Positions 16,846 to 25,382 of a stretch of DNA of 64,000 nucleotides are shown here, piece by piece. The translations under genes and the position numbers were made by a program. Source of the stretch: HGM04593 sp045591315 (GTDB lineage Bacteria; Bacteroidota; Bacteroidia; Bacteroidales; Bacteroidaceae); NCBI GenBank assembly GCA_045591315.1, contig JAZNSN010000004.1, positions 1-64,000 of the forward strand, read 5' to 3'. The notes under the pieces are model-generated. The model searched no databases, had not been told where the DNA came from, and saw nothing but the letters and a program-made list of their open reading frames with translations. How positions within the stretch are numbered: the stretch's first letter is position 1; each line of letters starts with the position of its first letter.

Positions 16846-17823
16846 TCATTCACCCCAGAATATTATCGGATTTATCCTGAAGATTTCACGTATCTCATTA
16901 TATGCAGCTTTGTTGTCGGAGCCGGAAAGGCTCATCTTCTTGCCCACGCTTCTGCAATCGACGACACACTGCTCTTTTGAGAGAATCCATATATTATTCT
17001 TGTCATCTATCGATATATGTATAGCAGGAGTATTATTGTACATTCCGTGCTTTATGCTCCTGTATTTGAAATCGTAGAATCTACCGCCTGTAGCAACCTG
17101 CACATTACCATTACGGTCGAAACTTACACGGGAACTTCCTGTTGCAGGCCTGAAATCCTTTTCTCCTTTTACCGTAAACGTATTCCGGTATATAAGATTG
17201 TAATCATACATTGCCGAACGGTCGTATATTGCAGACGTCGTATAGCCACCTCTCCAGCTGCTGTTGTTATTCTTTTTGATAATAAACCGGTTACTCATCG
17301 ATTTAGGAACATAGACTGTATTATGTTCACTTTTAAGAATAAAGAAATTCTCATCCTCACCAGTCTGCTTGAATTCAGCCCATGCTTCACGCTTCATATT
17401 GGGACGGAACTCAATCCATTTGTCGTTGCAACGCACAAAATAGCCGTCATACTCTGTACTGGAAGTCGTATAGCAATAGAAAAGGCCATTCTTGTAAGGG
17501 CAAATAGGATGAACGCTTATCGTATTGTAAACCACCTCCCATGCACCACGCTTCTTGCGATCGACATAAACCTTATCACGGGCAATCTTAGGTACTGCAA
17601 CATTGCATCTCTTGCTTCTTATATAGTAGAATTGGTCGTTCTCATTGTATTCTACATATTCATTCCATGGCCCTACCTTGTCTCCAGGACGGTACTCGAC
17701 CCACTCTTTTCCGTTCTTTACAAAATAACCGCCGTCATAAACCACAAGAGCAGTAGTCTGTGCAACAGAAGAGAGTGCAGCGCAGAACAATACTGCAAGA
17801 GTAATAAAAAATCTGTTTTTCAT
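16846..17823 (-). CDS. secreted protein with an internal duplication, unknown function
   Basis: 325 residues, signal peptide MKNRFFITLAVLFCAALSSVA then QTT. The N-terminal half contains two related modules of about 60 residues. One starts YDGGYFVKNGKEWVEYRPG and ends NVAVPKIARDKVYV; the other starts YDGYFVRCNDKWIEFRPN and ends TVYVPKSMSNRFII. Each has the pattern W-x-E-x-RP followed by W-x-E-(Y/F) and (F/Y)-(F/Y)-I-(R/L). The rest is beta-rich, with a VSFDRNGNVQV strand pair. No catalytic motif seen and no family recognised. Lies 32 bp after the 483-residue gene in the sigma operon. Confidence 0.7.
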   Translation of the reverse strand: MKNRFFITLAVLFCAALSSVAQTTALVVYDGGYFVKNGKEWVEYRPGDKVGPWNEYVEYNENDQFYYIRSKRCNVAVPKIARDKVYVDRKKRGAWEVVYNTISVHPICPYKNGLFYCYTTSSTEYDGYFVRCNDKWIEFRPNMKREAWAEFKQTGEDENFFILKSEHNTVYVPKSMSNRFIIKKNNNSSWRGGYTTSAIYDRSAMYDYNLIYRNTFTVKGEKDFRPATGSSRVSFDRNGNVQVATGGRFYDFKYRSIKHGMYNNTPAIHISIDDKNNIWILSKEQCVVDCRSVGKKMSLSGSDNKAAYNEIREIFRINPIIFWGE

Positions 17824-17855
17824 AAATATATGTTTTTAGTATTTTACTTATTCAT

Positions 17856-19307
17856 TTACCGTTGGTTCAGCTTATCCCAATATACAGTCTCGAAATGCAC
17901 ACCATATTCATATGAAACACCGTTCTTTTTATATGGGCCTTCTATCAACTCAATATCATTCAGGTCAATCACTATGTTGCACCTCTGGGCAACGCCGGCA
18001 ACACCATCTACCGTAAAATCATTTACAGCAGCCTCGAAAGCACCTATTCCGCCTATTATGATATCCATCCGGCATAGTTTCTCAGCCGGAGAATCAAATA
18101 CCAGCACTGTTCCTGAAGCACTGTAAAGCTGTACAAACCGCATGCCGTTATTTTCAACACGGGCAGTAACTTTCATATTCATGTATTTTTCTCCCACCTT
18201 ACGGTCAAGAATCGGTTCAAGGTCTTTCACCATACATCTGTAACCTTCTTCTGTATCTGACACACGGTACAGATACAGAGGCTCACCGCCCTGAATCTCC
18301 TTTTTGAATATCGCCTCCATTAATGGTGAATATCCATAAGCATTCCAGCTCTTCTTGTCGCTATGCTTCCTGACATATTCGACTACAACATCCGTAGGAC
18401 GCAGAATGCACGAACGCTGTCCGTTCTTGCCTATTATGCCTTTGTCGTATCCTTTGTAGAAGCCGGTGCCGTTAATCCAATCAAGTATGCCTTCACGTGC
18501 CTGAGGCTCGGCATTCAGTTTCTCTTCCTCGCTCAGCACAGGAGCAACGAGATAGCTCTCGCCAATGCATGGAATCTCAACAAAAGAGGTACGGGCAATT
18601 CCTTCAATCTTCTTACGTATAGCATTGCACTCATCGACATAGAGTTTTTCCGTAGCGTTTATCTCAGCTTTGATTCCCAGGGCCCTTTCTTCTGAAGCAT
18701 TCTTCATTTCACTTCTCAAACTATCAATTTTCGGAGCATAGTATCCGCTTAGAGCCTGCATTACACATCTGGGTATATTGTACTGAATTTCAGATTCCGG
18801 CAAAGTACACTCCTCCTTCTCCTCTTCCATTACTGCAGCAACACCGTCGCTGTCATCGGTTTTGAATTGTACTAGACTCAAATCAGGCTGTTTTACAACA
18901 CTTGCCAACTGCGTAACCTTTATGTCACGTACAAACACAATATCTACCACAGAATCATAGGCAACATCCTGAATGAATAGGGCGATACCGTCATTGTAAA
19001 AAACAGACATCATGACACCGGCCTCTCTTATGGCATAATAAAGAGACAAACCGAAAAGCTCATCTGCAAAGAATATATCATATTTATCTATTATTGCAGA
19101 AATTTTATTGTAAGACTTGAGGTCGTCGGACCGGAAGTGAAGTTGAAGTACTTTTTCTTGTTGGGATCTCACATGCTCCGCTCCCGAACTACAGGCAGAT
19201 TTTATCTCAGTATAAAACTTCCTAAAACCGGCTTCATGAAAATTCTGCGCCAAAGAACAGTTGACAAGAGCTAACATTAAGGAAAATACCAATAATATCT
19301 TTTTCAT
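17856..19307 (-). CDS. large secreted protein of unknown function, sigma operon
   Basis: 483 residues from MKKILLVFSLMLALVNCSLAQ; the frame upstream to 19334 adds nine residues before an obvious signal peptide and is rejected. NCSLAQ also resembles a lipobox (cysteine 15), so the protein may be either secreted or lipidated. The mature part shows a helical charged middle (IDSLRSEMKNASEERALGIKAEINATEKLYVDE) and a beta-rich C-terminus, MDIIIGGIGAFEAAVNDFTVDGV. No enzyme motif was found. Same direction and tight spacing as the sigma, anti-sigma and small secreted genes. Confidence 0.7.
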   Translation of the reverse strand: MKKILLVFSLMLALVNCSLAQNFHEAGFRKFYTEIKSACSSGAEHVRSQQEKVLQLHFRSDDLKSYNKISAIIDKYDIFFADELFGLSLYYAIREAGVMMSVFYNDGIALFIQDVAYDSVVDIVFVRDIKVTQLASVVKQPDLSLVQFKTDDSDGVAAVMEEEKEECTLPESEIQYNIPRCVMQALSGYYAPKIDSLRSEMKNASEERALGIKAEINATEKLYVDECNAIRKKIEGIARTSFVEIPCIGESYLVAPVLSEEEKLNAEPQAREGILDWINGTGFYKGYDKGIIGKNGQRSCILRPTDVVVEYVRKHSDKKSWNAYGYSPLMEAIFKKEIQGGEPLYLYRVSDTEEGYRCMVKDLEPILDRKVGEKYMNMKVTARVENNGMRFVQLYSASGTVLVFDSPAEKLCRMDIIIGGIGAFEAAVNDFTVDGVAGVAQRCNIVIDLNDIELIEGPYKKNGVSYEYGVHFETVYWDKLNQR

Positions 19308-19339
19308 AATAATAATCAACAAATTAAAAATCAATAAAA

Positions 19340-19864
19340 TCAGAAGCCTAAATCAATGTCAATGCCACCGTTGCTCATCTTCATGAAGACGTCATAACGT
19401 AACCCCACAAAATATGCAAGGGCAATCTCATTGTCACCGCTGTCTGCTATCACAAGTATATCTCCCGAACCGCTGTACACAACAGAGACTCCATCACCCC
19501 TGTTGAATGCCATCAGTTCCATACCCATTACGGATTCCTCTCCTTGCAGAAATGGAGAAAGAGCATTCTTCAAGACCTTGTAACCTTCGTCGCCTGTTGT
19601 GACAAAGCGGCGCATGCTCTTTAGCGTAGAAAACATTCTGGTCAATTCGGCCACATTGCCCCCTGTCATTTCTGCAAACATCTGCCTTATCATATTAAAG
19701 GAGATATAGGCATAATTGATTTCATCACATTTAATCTTTGCCAGATTCCGTACAAACCTTTCCGATTCACTTTTATCCTTTGCTTGCTGGAGACGATTGG
19801 GAATATTGGCAAAAGCCCCAAATGCCACAAACAGGATAAGTATAGCCAAAGCATTACGTCTCAT
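19340..19864 (-). CDS. secreted protein following the anti-sigma gene
   Basis: 174 residues from MRRNALAILILFVAFGAFA, a clear signal peptide; the frame extends upstream to 19924 but that part overlaps the anti-sigma gene. The mature part begins NIPNRLQQAKDKSESERFVRN and shows a hydrophobic YAYISFNMIRQMFAEM helix and a strand-rich C-terminus with VVYSGSGDILVIADSGD. The pattern resembles the small DUF proteins often found beside ECF sigma/anti-sigma pairs in Bacteroidota (recollection, not a search). Starts 10 bp past the anti-sigma stop. Confidence 0.7.
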   Translation of the reverse strand: MRRNALAILILFVAFGAFANIPNRLQQAKDKSESERFVRNLAKIKCDEINYAYISFNMIRQMFAEMTGGNVAELTRMFSTLKSMRRFVTTGDEGYKVLKNALSPFLQGEESVMGMELMAFNRGDGVSVVYSGSGDILVIADSGDNEIALAYFVGLRYDVFMKMSNGGIDIDLGF

Positions 19865-19874
19865 ATTATTATAT

Positions 19875-20459
19875 TTATATATTCTTTTTAAATTCATTTC
19901 TATTAGAAGCAGAAGAGAGCTCAATCACATTCCCAATACCTCTAGCGTTCCGCAGAGTAGCATTCATTGCTATCTTAATGTCTCCGAATGCAGCCTTGAA
20001 ACACTTCATTGCATCCTCCGGATTGTCAAATGTATCCTTCTCAGGCTGTTCGGCCACTACAACCGGAATAGTATCATCGTTTTCAGTGAGTTCCCAGCTT
20101 TCACTCATGAATATATAGCCTATTGCGAATACAGCCACGGCAGCAGCACTGCGCCAAACAAAACGCGGCACCCTCAATAGCACGCTTGTATTCCTCTCCG
20201 TTCTTTTCTCTGCAACAGCCTGATGCTTCACTTCTTTCTCTAAGCTGTCTATCATTGTCTCAAGCCTATCTTCAAAGCCTTCGGGGATCTCAACAGATAT
20301 TTCATCGTCACATAGCGCAAGGAGAGCCTCTTTCTCCTTGCGGAGTTCGTCCGGGACATCGTTTTCACGAAGATAGCGGCATAGTTCACGCTCTTCTTCT
20401 ATGCTTAGCGACGCATCGAAGAAACGCTCTATCATACTTTCAATATAATTGATATCCAT
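19875..20459 (-). CDS. membrane-anchored anti-sigma factor
   Basis: 194 residues: a cytoplasmic helical N-terminus (MDINYIESMIERFFDASLSIEE, a shape typical of sigma-binding domains), one membrane helix at about residues 103-118 (RSAAAVAVFAIGYIFM), and an external tail of about 75 residues. The pattern EEERELCRYLRENDVP is common in anti-sigma factors of Bacteroidota. Located 11 bp after the sigma gene, it most likely holds that sigma factor inactive at the inner membrane until an envelope signal arrives. The tail has no FecR domain, so this is not the usual TonB-linked type. Confidence 0.75.
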   Translation of the reverse strand: MDINYIESMIERFFDASLSIEEERELCRYLRENDVPDELRKEKEALLALCDDEISVEIPEGFEDRLETMIDSLEKEVKHQAVAEKRTERNTSVLLRVPRFVWRSAAAVAVFAIGYIFMSESWELTENDDTIPVVVAEQPEKDTFDNPEDAMKCFKAAFGDIKIAMNATLRNARGIGNVIELSSASNRNEFKKNI

Positions 20460-20470
20460 AATCTAACCCC

Positions 20471-20983
20471 TTATAAAACATTGTTATAATAATCTCTGAA
20501 CTGTTTTCTTATACGTGAGACTATTACTCTCACATTTACGGCCGACAAACCGGTGATTTCCTCTATCTCCTCGTAACTGCAACCGTTGATTCTCATCTGA
20601 ACTATCTTGCGTTGAAGCTCCGGAACCGAACCCAGGAACAGCTCAATGCACTGCCTCGTTTCCGAAACTTCAACATCCGGCGGTGCTGTATCGGGAATTT
20701 CATCTATCGGGACATGCTCCTCATCCCTGACCTTAAGTTGCCTTATACGGTCAATGCAGATATTCCTCAGCAGAGTGTAGCAATAATTCTCCGGTGAAAC
20801 AATCCTGACAAGTTCACCGCGTCGCTCCCACAAACGTAGATAAAGATTCTGTACAGCATCCTCAGCATCGAACCTGTCGCAAAGCAATCTGAATGCTTCG
20901 CGGAACAAGGCCCGTTGCAATGGTAGGAACTTTCTTTTGAATTCTGCGTGTGTCAATTTATACTGTGTTTGCTGTCTCTTCAC
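20471..20983 (-). CDS. ECF RNA polymerase sigma factor
   Basis: 170 residues from a GTG start at 20983 (VKRQQTQYKL); no ATG is available and the alternative TTG at 20998 is less likely. Region 2 is seen in FREAFRLLCDRFDAEDAVQNLYLRLWERR and NYCYTLLRNICIDRIRQ; region 4 in LGSVPELQRKIVQMRINGCSYEEIEEITGLSAVNVRVIVSRIRKQFRD. Leads an operon of anti-sigma factor and four exported proteins, which suggests it responds to an envelope or surface condition and controls its own operon (inference). Confidence 0.85.
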   Translation of the reverse strand: MKRQQTQYKLTHAEFKRKFLPLQRALFREAFRLLCDRFDAEDAVQNLYLRLWERRGELVRIVSPENYCYTLLRNICIDRIRQLKVRDEEHVPIDEIPDTAPPDVEVSETRQCIELFLGSVPELQRKIVQMRINGCSYEEIEEITGLSAVNVRVIVSRIRKQFRDYYNNVL

Positions 20984-21096
20984 TCTAAAGACGAACAAAA
21001 AAGAAAATTGTTACAAACAAACTGAAAAAAATTAATTATTTCTGTCAATTAATGTAAATGCATAAGACCTCACGAAATTATCCAGTAAAAAACGGC

Positions 21097-21123
21097 AATG
21101 GGCTCGCTTTCGGCGAGCCCATT
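21097..21123 (-). terminator. terminator of the V-type ATPase operon
   Basis: AATGGGCTCGC, loop TTTCG, perfect complement. On the minus strand it is followed by GCCGTTTTTTAC. It lies 27 bp past the stop of the K-subunit gene. Confidence 0.9.
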
Positions 21124-21149
21124 TCTGATAAAACATGATTCTGTTTATA

Positions 21150-21566
21150 TTATACAAGGAATGTTGCAACAAGCGCAAGAATTGCATAGAACTCAGGGAA
21201 AGCTGCATAAATCATTGTATTGGTCTGCACGTCATGTCCCTGTGAGATACCTACGATACCGTTTGCACAAACCTGCCCCTGGCGGATAGCAGAGAAAAGA
21301 CAGACAATACCTACACCGATACCTACACCGAACCAAAGCAAGCCGTTCTCGGCAGCCTTTGAGAAGTGAAGCAGGAATGCCAAGAAACCATAAAGTCCCT
21401 GTGTCGCAGGAAGTGCACTGAGAATCATGTATGCCGATGACTTTGAAGAGTCCTTCTTCAATGCACCTTCTGCTGCATTACCAGCAATTGTTGTACCGTA
21501 ACAGCTGCCAATACCGGCAAGTCCCAACATGAGACCCATACCCAAATAACCTAATAATTCGTTCAT
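21150..21566 (-). CDS. V-type ATPase subunit K (rotor ring)
   Basis: 138 residues, four hydrophobic helices: the membrane rotor proteolipid. The ion site is unusually readable: T55 and Q56 in ALPATQGLYGF, Q96 in SAIRQGQVCANGI and E125 in AAFPEFYAILALV. These correspond, by motif, to the sodium ligands of the Enterococcus hirae NtpK ring, so Na+ rather than H+ coupling is inferred. Glycine-rich GLMLGLAGIGSCYGTTIAG is the first helix. Last gene of the ATPase operon, 27 bp after subunit I. Confidence 0.92.
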   Translation of the reverse strand: MNELLGYLGMGLMLGLAGIGSCYGTTIAGNAAEGALKKDSSKSSAYMILSALPATQGLYGFLAFLLHFSKAAENGLLWFGVGIGVGIVCLFSAIRQGQVCANGIVGISQGHDVQTNTMIYAAFPEFYAILALVATFLV

Positions 21567-21593
21567 AGTCTTTAAGTTTTAATATTTATAATT

Positions 21594-23435
21594 TTATTTG
21601 TTCTTGAATGGTTTATATTCTGTACCCTTGCCTTCGTAACCGGCATTCTTGAAGTACTCTACGAAAGTAAGACGGAGAGGATGCACAAATGCACTGAGGC
21701 ACGACATCGCAATGTTCAGCACGTGTCCGAAGACTATTATCAGGCCGAAGCCTACCCAACCGAGCACTGCACCGAAGCCCTCTTTTCCTTCAACAACCAT
21801 AAGAGCAAGGCTATTGAATGTCTGTCCTAACATACCTCCGGCAAGTCCGAGGGCGAAGAGACGGATATATGAGAGTATATCTCCCAACAGGCCCGAAGCC
21901 ATGTTGTATGTATCCCAAAGCCCGGCACCTATATTCATAAGTACATTGCGGCGGAAGTTGTTGAGTATATATATACCCAAAGCTCCGACAGAGCCAACGA
22001 CTATCAATGCCAATTTGGAAGCTTCGGCCGGTATTATACTCATGAACGACAACGTTCCTATTACAGCTCCACCGACAACAACAAGCCACCAGCCCCATGC
22101 GCTCAACGACTCCTTGATTCCGAAGAACACCGTACTGTTTATAGCCTTTACTGTCATTGCAATTGATATGTGCACAATACCTATCGCTAGCGCTATCAGC
22201 ATCTGTACATTGTATGTCGAGCCGAACAGTTCTACGTCGCCGGCAACTATATACCGTTTTAGCGACTGAGGAATATCGGAATCCATAAGGCTTATGCCGA
22301 AGAATGTACCGAACAATGCTCCGAGGAACGTAGTGAATATACCGAGAGTAATAACCAGGTTCATCATGCCTGCGAACTCGCTCTTCATCTTCTTCTTGAG
22401 GAAGAATCCGAGCAGTATGAGTACAAGGCCGTATCCGGCATCGCCCATACAGAACGCAAAGAACAATGAGAAGAACGGAGCCACAATAGGTGTCGGGTCA
22501 AAATCTGTTCTGCCCGGCATTCCGTACATCCTGGTCAGAACCTCATACATGCGTGTGAATGCATTGTTCTTCAGCTTGACAGGAGCGTCATCGCCACGAC
22601 GTGCTGCCCTGAGTTCATAGAATGCACCTGTAGAATCAAGCATCGCCTTCAGTTCCTCAACATTATCTTCAGGTACCCAGCCTTCAAGCATTATCAGCTT
22701 GTCTCCCGAAACCTTTTCACCGCCAAGAGCAACCTTTGAGAACTCAACCTCATGCATCAATGCCTCATGAGCCTGACGCAGAGTGTTCACGTTGTTTGCA
22801 GCAATCTCCTTCAATCCGTTAACGAATTCTTCGATACGCCCGTTAATGCGTTCTTTCTCGGCAACAAGTGCCGACAATGAAGCATCGGGAAGCTTTGCGG
22901 TCTCAGCGTCTATTTCAAACTGAGTTCCAACCGGCGTAACGGTTACAAAATAAAGGCGTGACTGATTTTCAGCAACCGTAATAGCGTTGTAGTCCTGTTC
23001 CCACTCCTTATTGAAGTTCCTTGTAGCTGTAACAAAGAAGTCTATGGCATATCCGGCCTTTTCGAGCTTTTCTATTGCAGAGAAATCAAAATCACCCCAT
23101 GGCTCTATCGCCACGATATCCTTTTCTATAGTTTGGAGAAGATTCTTTTCCTGTTCAAGCCTTGCAACAATCGAATCAAAACGCTCAAGCAGCCCTGCTG
23201 CTGCCGAAATGTCGCCGGCCGGTTTGTACTCTTCGGCCCCTGTCTGTTCCAGACGTTTTATGGCACGTGTATAACGGTTGGCAAGCGCAAGCTGACGTTC
23301 AATTTCCGGGTCGCCTACAGCACCGTTGCCTCGCTCTACCACATGAACTACCCCAACATCACGGAGACGTTGCAGGAATGCCGTATATTCCTTATGATAT
23401 ACAAGCAGCATAAGTCTGTTCATCTTTGCAATCAT
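21594..23435 (-). CDS. V-type ATPase subunit I (membrane stator)
   Basis: 613 residues. The N-terminal 300 residues are cytoplasmic and coiled (MNRLMLLVYHKEYTAFLQRLRDVGVVHV is the typical start). The C-terminal half has about eight membrane helices, with the signature FFSLFFAFCMGDAGYGLVL, the strand ILSYIRLFALGLAGGMLGQTFN containing the ion-channel arginine, and HPLRLTFVEYFKNAGYEGKG at the end. It supplies the half-channels next to the K ring. Its ATG overlaps the D-subunit stop by 4 bp (ATGA), showing translational coupling. Confidence 0.93.
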   Translation of the reverse strand: MIAKMNRLMLLVYHKEYTAFLQRLRDVGVVHVVERGNGAVGDPEIERQLALANRYTRAIKRLEQTGAEEYKPAGDISAAAGLLERFDSIVARLEQEKNLLQTIEKDIVAIEPWGDFDFSAIEKLEKAGYAIDFFVTATRNFNKEWEQDYNAITVAENQSRLYFVTVTPVGTQFEIDAETAKLPDASLSALVAEKERINGRIEEFVNGLKEIAANNVNTLRQAHEALMHEVEFSKVALGGEKVSGDKLIMLEGWVPEDNVEELKAMLDSTGAFYELRAARRGDDAPVKLKNNAFTRMYEVLTRMYGMPGRTDFDPTPIVAPFFSLFFAFCMGDAGYGLVLILLGFFLKKKMKSEFAGMMNLVITLGIFTTFLGALFGTFFGISLMDSDIPQSLKRYIVAGDVELFGSTYNVQMLIALAIGIVHISIAMTVKAINSTVFFGIKESLSAWGWWLVVVGGAVIGTLSFMSIIPAEASKLALIVVGSVGALGIYILNNFRRNVLMNIGAGLWDTYNMASGLLGDILSYIRLFALGLAGGMLGQTFNSLALMVVEGKEGFGAVLGWVGFGLIIVFGHVLNIAMSCLSAFVHPLRLTFVEYFKNAGYEGKGTEYKPFKNK

Positions 23436-24034
23436 GCCGTCACCTCCTCTCTCTGCTCAAGCAAAGACTTAAGAATCTTCTGTGATGACTTCGACAGATT
23501 CTCCTCGTCTTCCATAAAACGTTTTATCTTACGTATAGCATCCTGATAGCCCGGTATCTGCACCTTCTCAAAAAGGTTCACCTTCTGTGTAGTCTTCTTT
23601 CGTGCATTTTCCAGCAGCCATAGTTTGCGGTTAAGCAATTCGCGGCGTATTGCCGTCATTGCCATCTCCTTCAGCAGCTCGATTCCATCGGCGAACCATT
23701 TAGGAGAGTTGAAAAGGCTGAACGGGGCAACAATAAAGCTTGCGTTCTTGAGCTCAGGAACAAGTACACCTGCAACCTTCTTGTCCTCGATGACGAGCTC
23801 GCCGGTCTTTACCAGTTCCGGGTCGAACTCATTCCAAAGGGCAAATAGAGTGCGGTACTTCTCTAGCTGTGCCGCATATGCCTCGTCATGGCTCTCCATC
23901 TCCTCCTTGCACCTCTTTACCTCCATGCGCAACGCACTCTCCTTGCTCTTGATGATAGGAAGAGTACGCACACGCATCTTAAGCTGTTTTTCGAGATGCT
24001 GAAGCGATGTCTTGTTATATTGAAATGCAATCAT
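23432..24034 (-). CDS. V-type ATPase subunit D (central shaft)
   Basis: 200 residues, almost entirely helical: long coiled coils at both ends (TSLQHLEKQLKMRVRTLPIIKSKE and RRELLNRKLWLLENARKKTTQKVNLFEKVQIP). The motif KVNLFEKVQIP-GYQDAIRKIKRFMEDEE is conserved in D subunits, which link the A3B3 head to the rotor. Gap of 17 bp from the B-subunit gene, 4-bp overlap with subunit I. Confidence 0.92.
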   Translation of the reverse strand: MIAFQYNKTSLQHLEKQLKMRVRTLPIIKSKESALRMEVKRCKEEMESHDEAYAAQLEKYRTLFALWNEFDPELVKTGELVIEDKKVAGVLVPELKNASFIVAPFSLFNSPKWFADGIELLKEMAMTAIRRELLNRKLWLLENARKKTTQKVNLFEKVQIPGYQDAIRKIKRFMEDEENLSKSSQKILKSLLEQREEVTA

Positions 24035-24051
24035 TATGCTTTTCTGCTATT

Positions 24052-25371
24052 TTATCTCACCCAATACTTCTCTATAAACTCTTTGCGGATGTTCACCTCT
24101 TCAGGGACGAAGTGCTTTGCAAAAAGCCTCCATGTCACATCGAGCATCTCCTCGGTATTGAGGTTTACATCGATAGCAAGCAACTGATCGGAATACTCTT
24201 TTGCAAATGCAAGCGTACGCTTGTCGTAATCGGTAAGGTCGAAACCGTTCTCCAGTTTTGTCTTTGCATTTGCAGCATCAGCATAAAGACGCACAGCTGC
24301 GTTCATGACCTGAGGATGGTCCTTACGTGTCTTCTTTCCGGCAACAAGTTGCTTCAAACGTGAAAGTGAACGGAAGGGATCGACAATAACCTTGCCGATG
24401 TCGCTGTCACGACGCAAGAAGAGCTGTCCCTCGGTAATATAACCTGTATTATCGGGAACCGCATGGGTAATGTCACCGCCCGAAAGCGTTGTAACCGCAA
24501 TGATGGTTATTGAACCGCCGGAGGGGAACTGCACTGCCTTTTCGTAAATCTTTGCAAGGTCGGAATAGAGCGAACCCGGCATAGAGTCCTTGGATGGAAT
24601 CTGGTCCATACGGTTCGACACGATTGAAAGCGCATCGGCATACATTGTCATATCTGTAAGCAGCACGAGCACCTTCTCGTTTTTCTCCACAGCAAAATAC
24701 TCTGCAGCAGTCAATGCCATATCCGGAATAAGCAAACGTTCTACAGCCGGGTCTTCAGTCGTGTTCATGAACGAAATGATTCGGTCAAGAGCACCGGCAT
24801 TGGAAAAGAGGTGCTTGAAGTAGAGATAGTCGTCATTTGTCATACCCATACCTCCAAGAATAATCTTGTCGGTCTCGGCACGCATCGCCACGTTTGCCAT
24901 AACCTGGTTGTATGGCTGGTCAGGGTCGGCAAAGAACGGAATCTTCTGTCCTGTCACAAGAGTATTGTTGAGGTCGATACCTGCAATGCCTGTCGCAATA
25001 AGCTCGGACGGTTGCTTGCGGCGCACCGGATTGACCGAAGGACCGCCAATCTCAACCTCAACGCCTTCAACGGCAGGTCCGCCGTCGATAGGGTCACCGT
25101 ATGCGTTGAAGAAGCGGCCTGCAAGCTGGTCGCTCACCTTAAGCGACGGAGCCTTTCCCATGAAAACGACTTCGGCATCGGTAGGAATACCGCCGGTACC
25201 CTCGAAAACCTGAAGAGTAACCTCGTCACCCATAATCTTCACCACCTGAGCAAGCTTTCCATTTACTGTAGCAAGCTCATCGTAGCCTACTCCTGTCGCC
25301 TTGAGCGAACATGTAGCCTTAGTAATGGAATTTATCTTTGTATATATCTTCTGAAATGCTTCTGTAGCCAT
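24052..25371 (-). CDS. V-type ATPase subunit B (non-catalytic)
   Basis: 439 residues. Nucleotide-fold protein without a Walker A lysine loop, as usual for B. Motifs seen: GRFFNAYGDPIDGGP, the IPFFADPDQPYNQVMANV region in place of the P-loop, VLLTDMTMYADALSIVSNRMDQIPSKDSMPGSLYSDLAKIYEKA, and the C-terminal EEVNIRKEFIEKYW. Alternates with A in the catalytic ring. Eleven bp separate it from the A gene. Confidence 0.95.
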   Translation of the reverse strand: MATEAFQKIYTKINSITKATCSLKATGVGYDELATVNGKLAQVVKIMGDEVTLQVFEGTGGIPTDAEVVFMGKAPSLKVSDQLAGRFFNAYGDPIDGGPAVEGVEVEIGGPSVNPVRRKQPSELIATGIAGIDLNNTLVTGQKIPFFADPDQPYNQVMANVAMRAETDKIILGGMGMTNDDYLYFKHLFSNAGALDRIISFMNTTEDPAVERLLIPDMALTAAEYFAVEKNEKVLVLLTDMTMYADALSIVSNRMDQIPSKDSMPGSLYSDLAKIYEKAVQFPSGGSITIIAVTTLSGGDITHAVPDNTGYITEGQLFLRRDSDIGKVIVDPFRSLSRLKQLVAGKKTRKDHPQVMNAAVRLYADAANAKTKLENGFDLTDYDKRTLAFAKEYSDQLLAIDVNLNTEEMLDVTWRLFAKHFVPEEVNIRKEFIEKYWVR

Positions 25372-25382
25372 AATTGTAGTTG

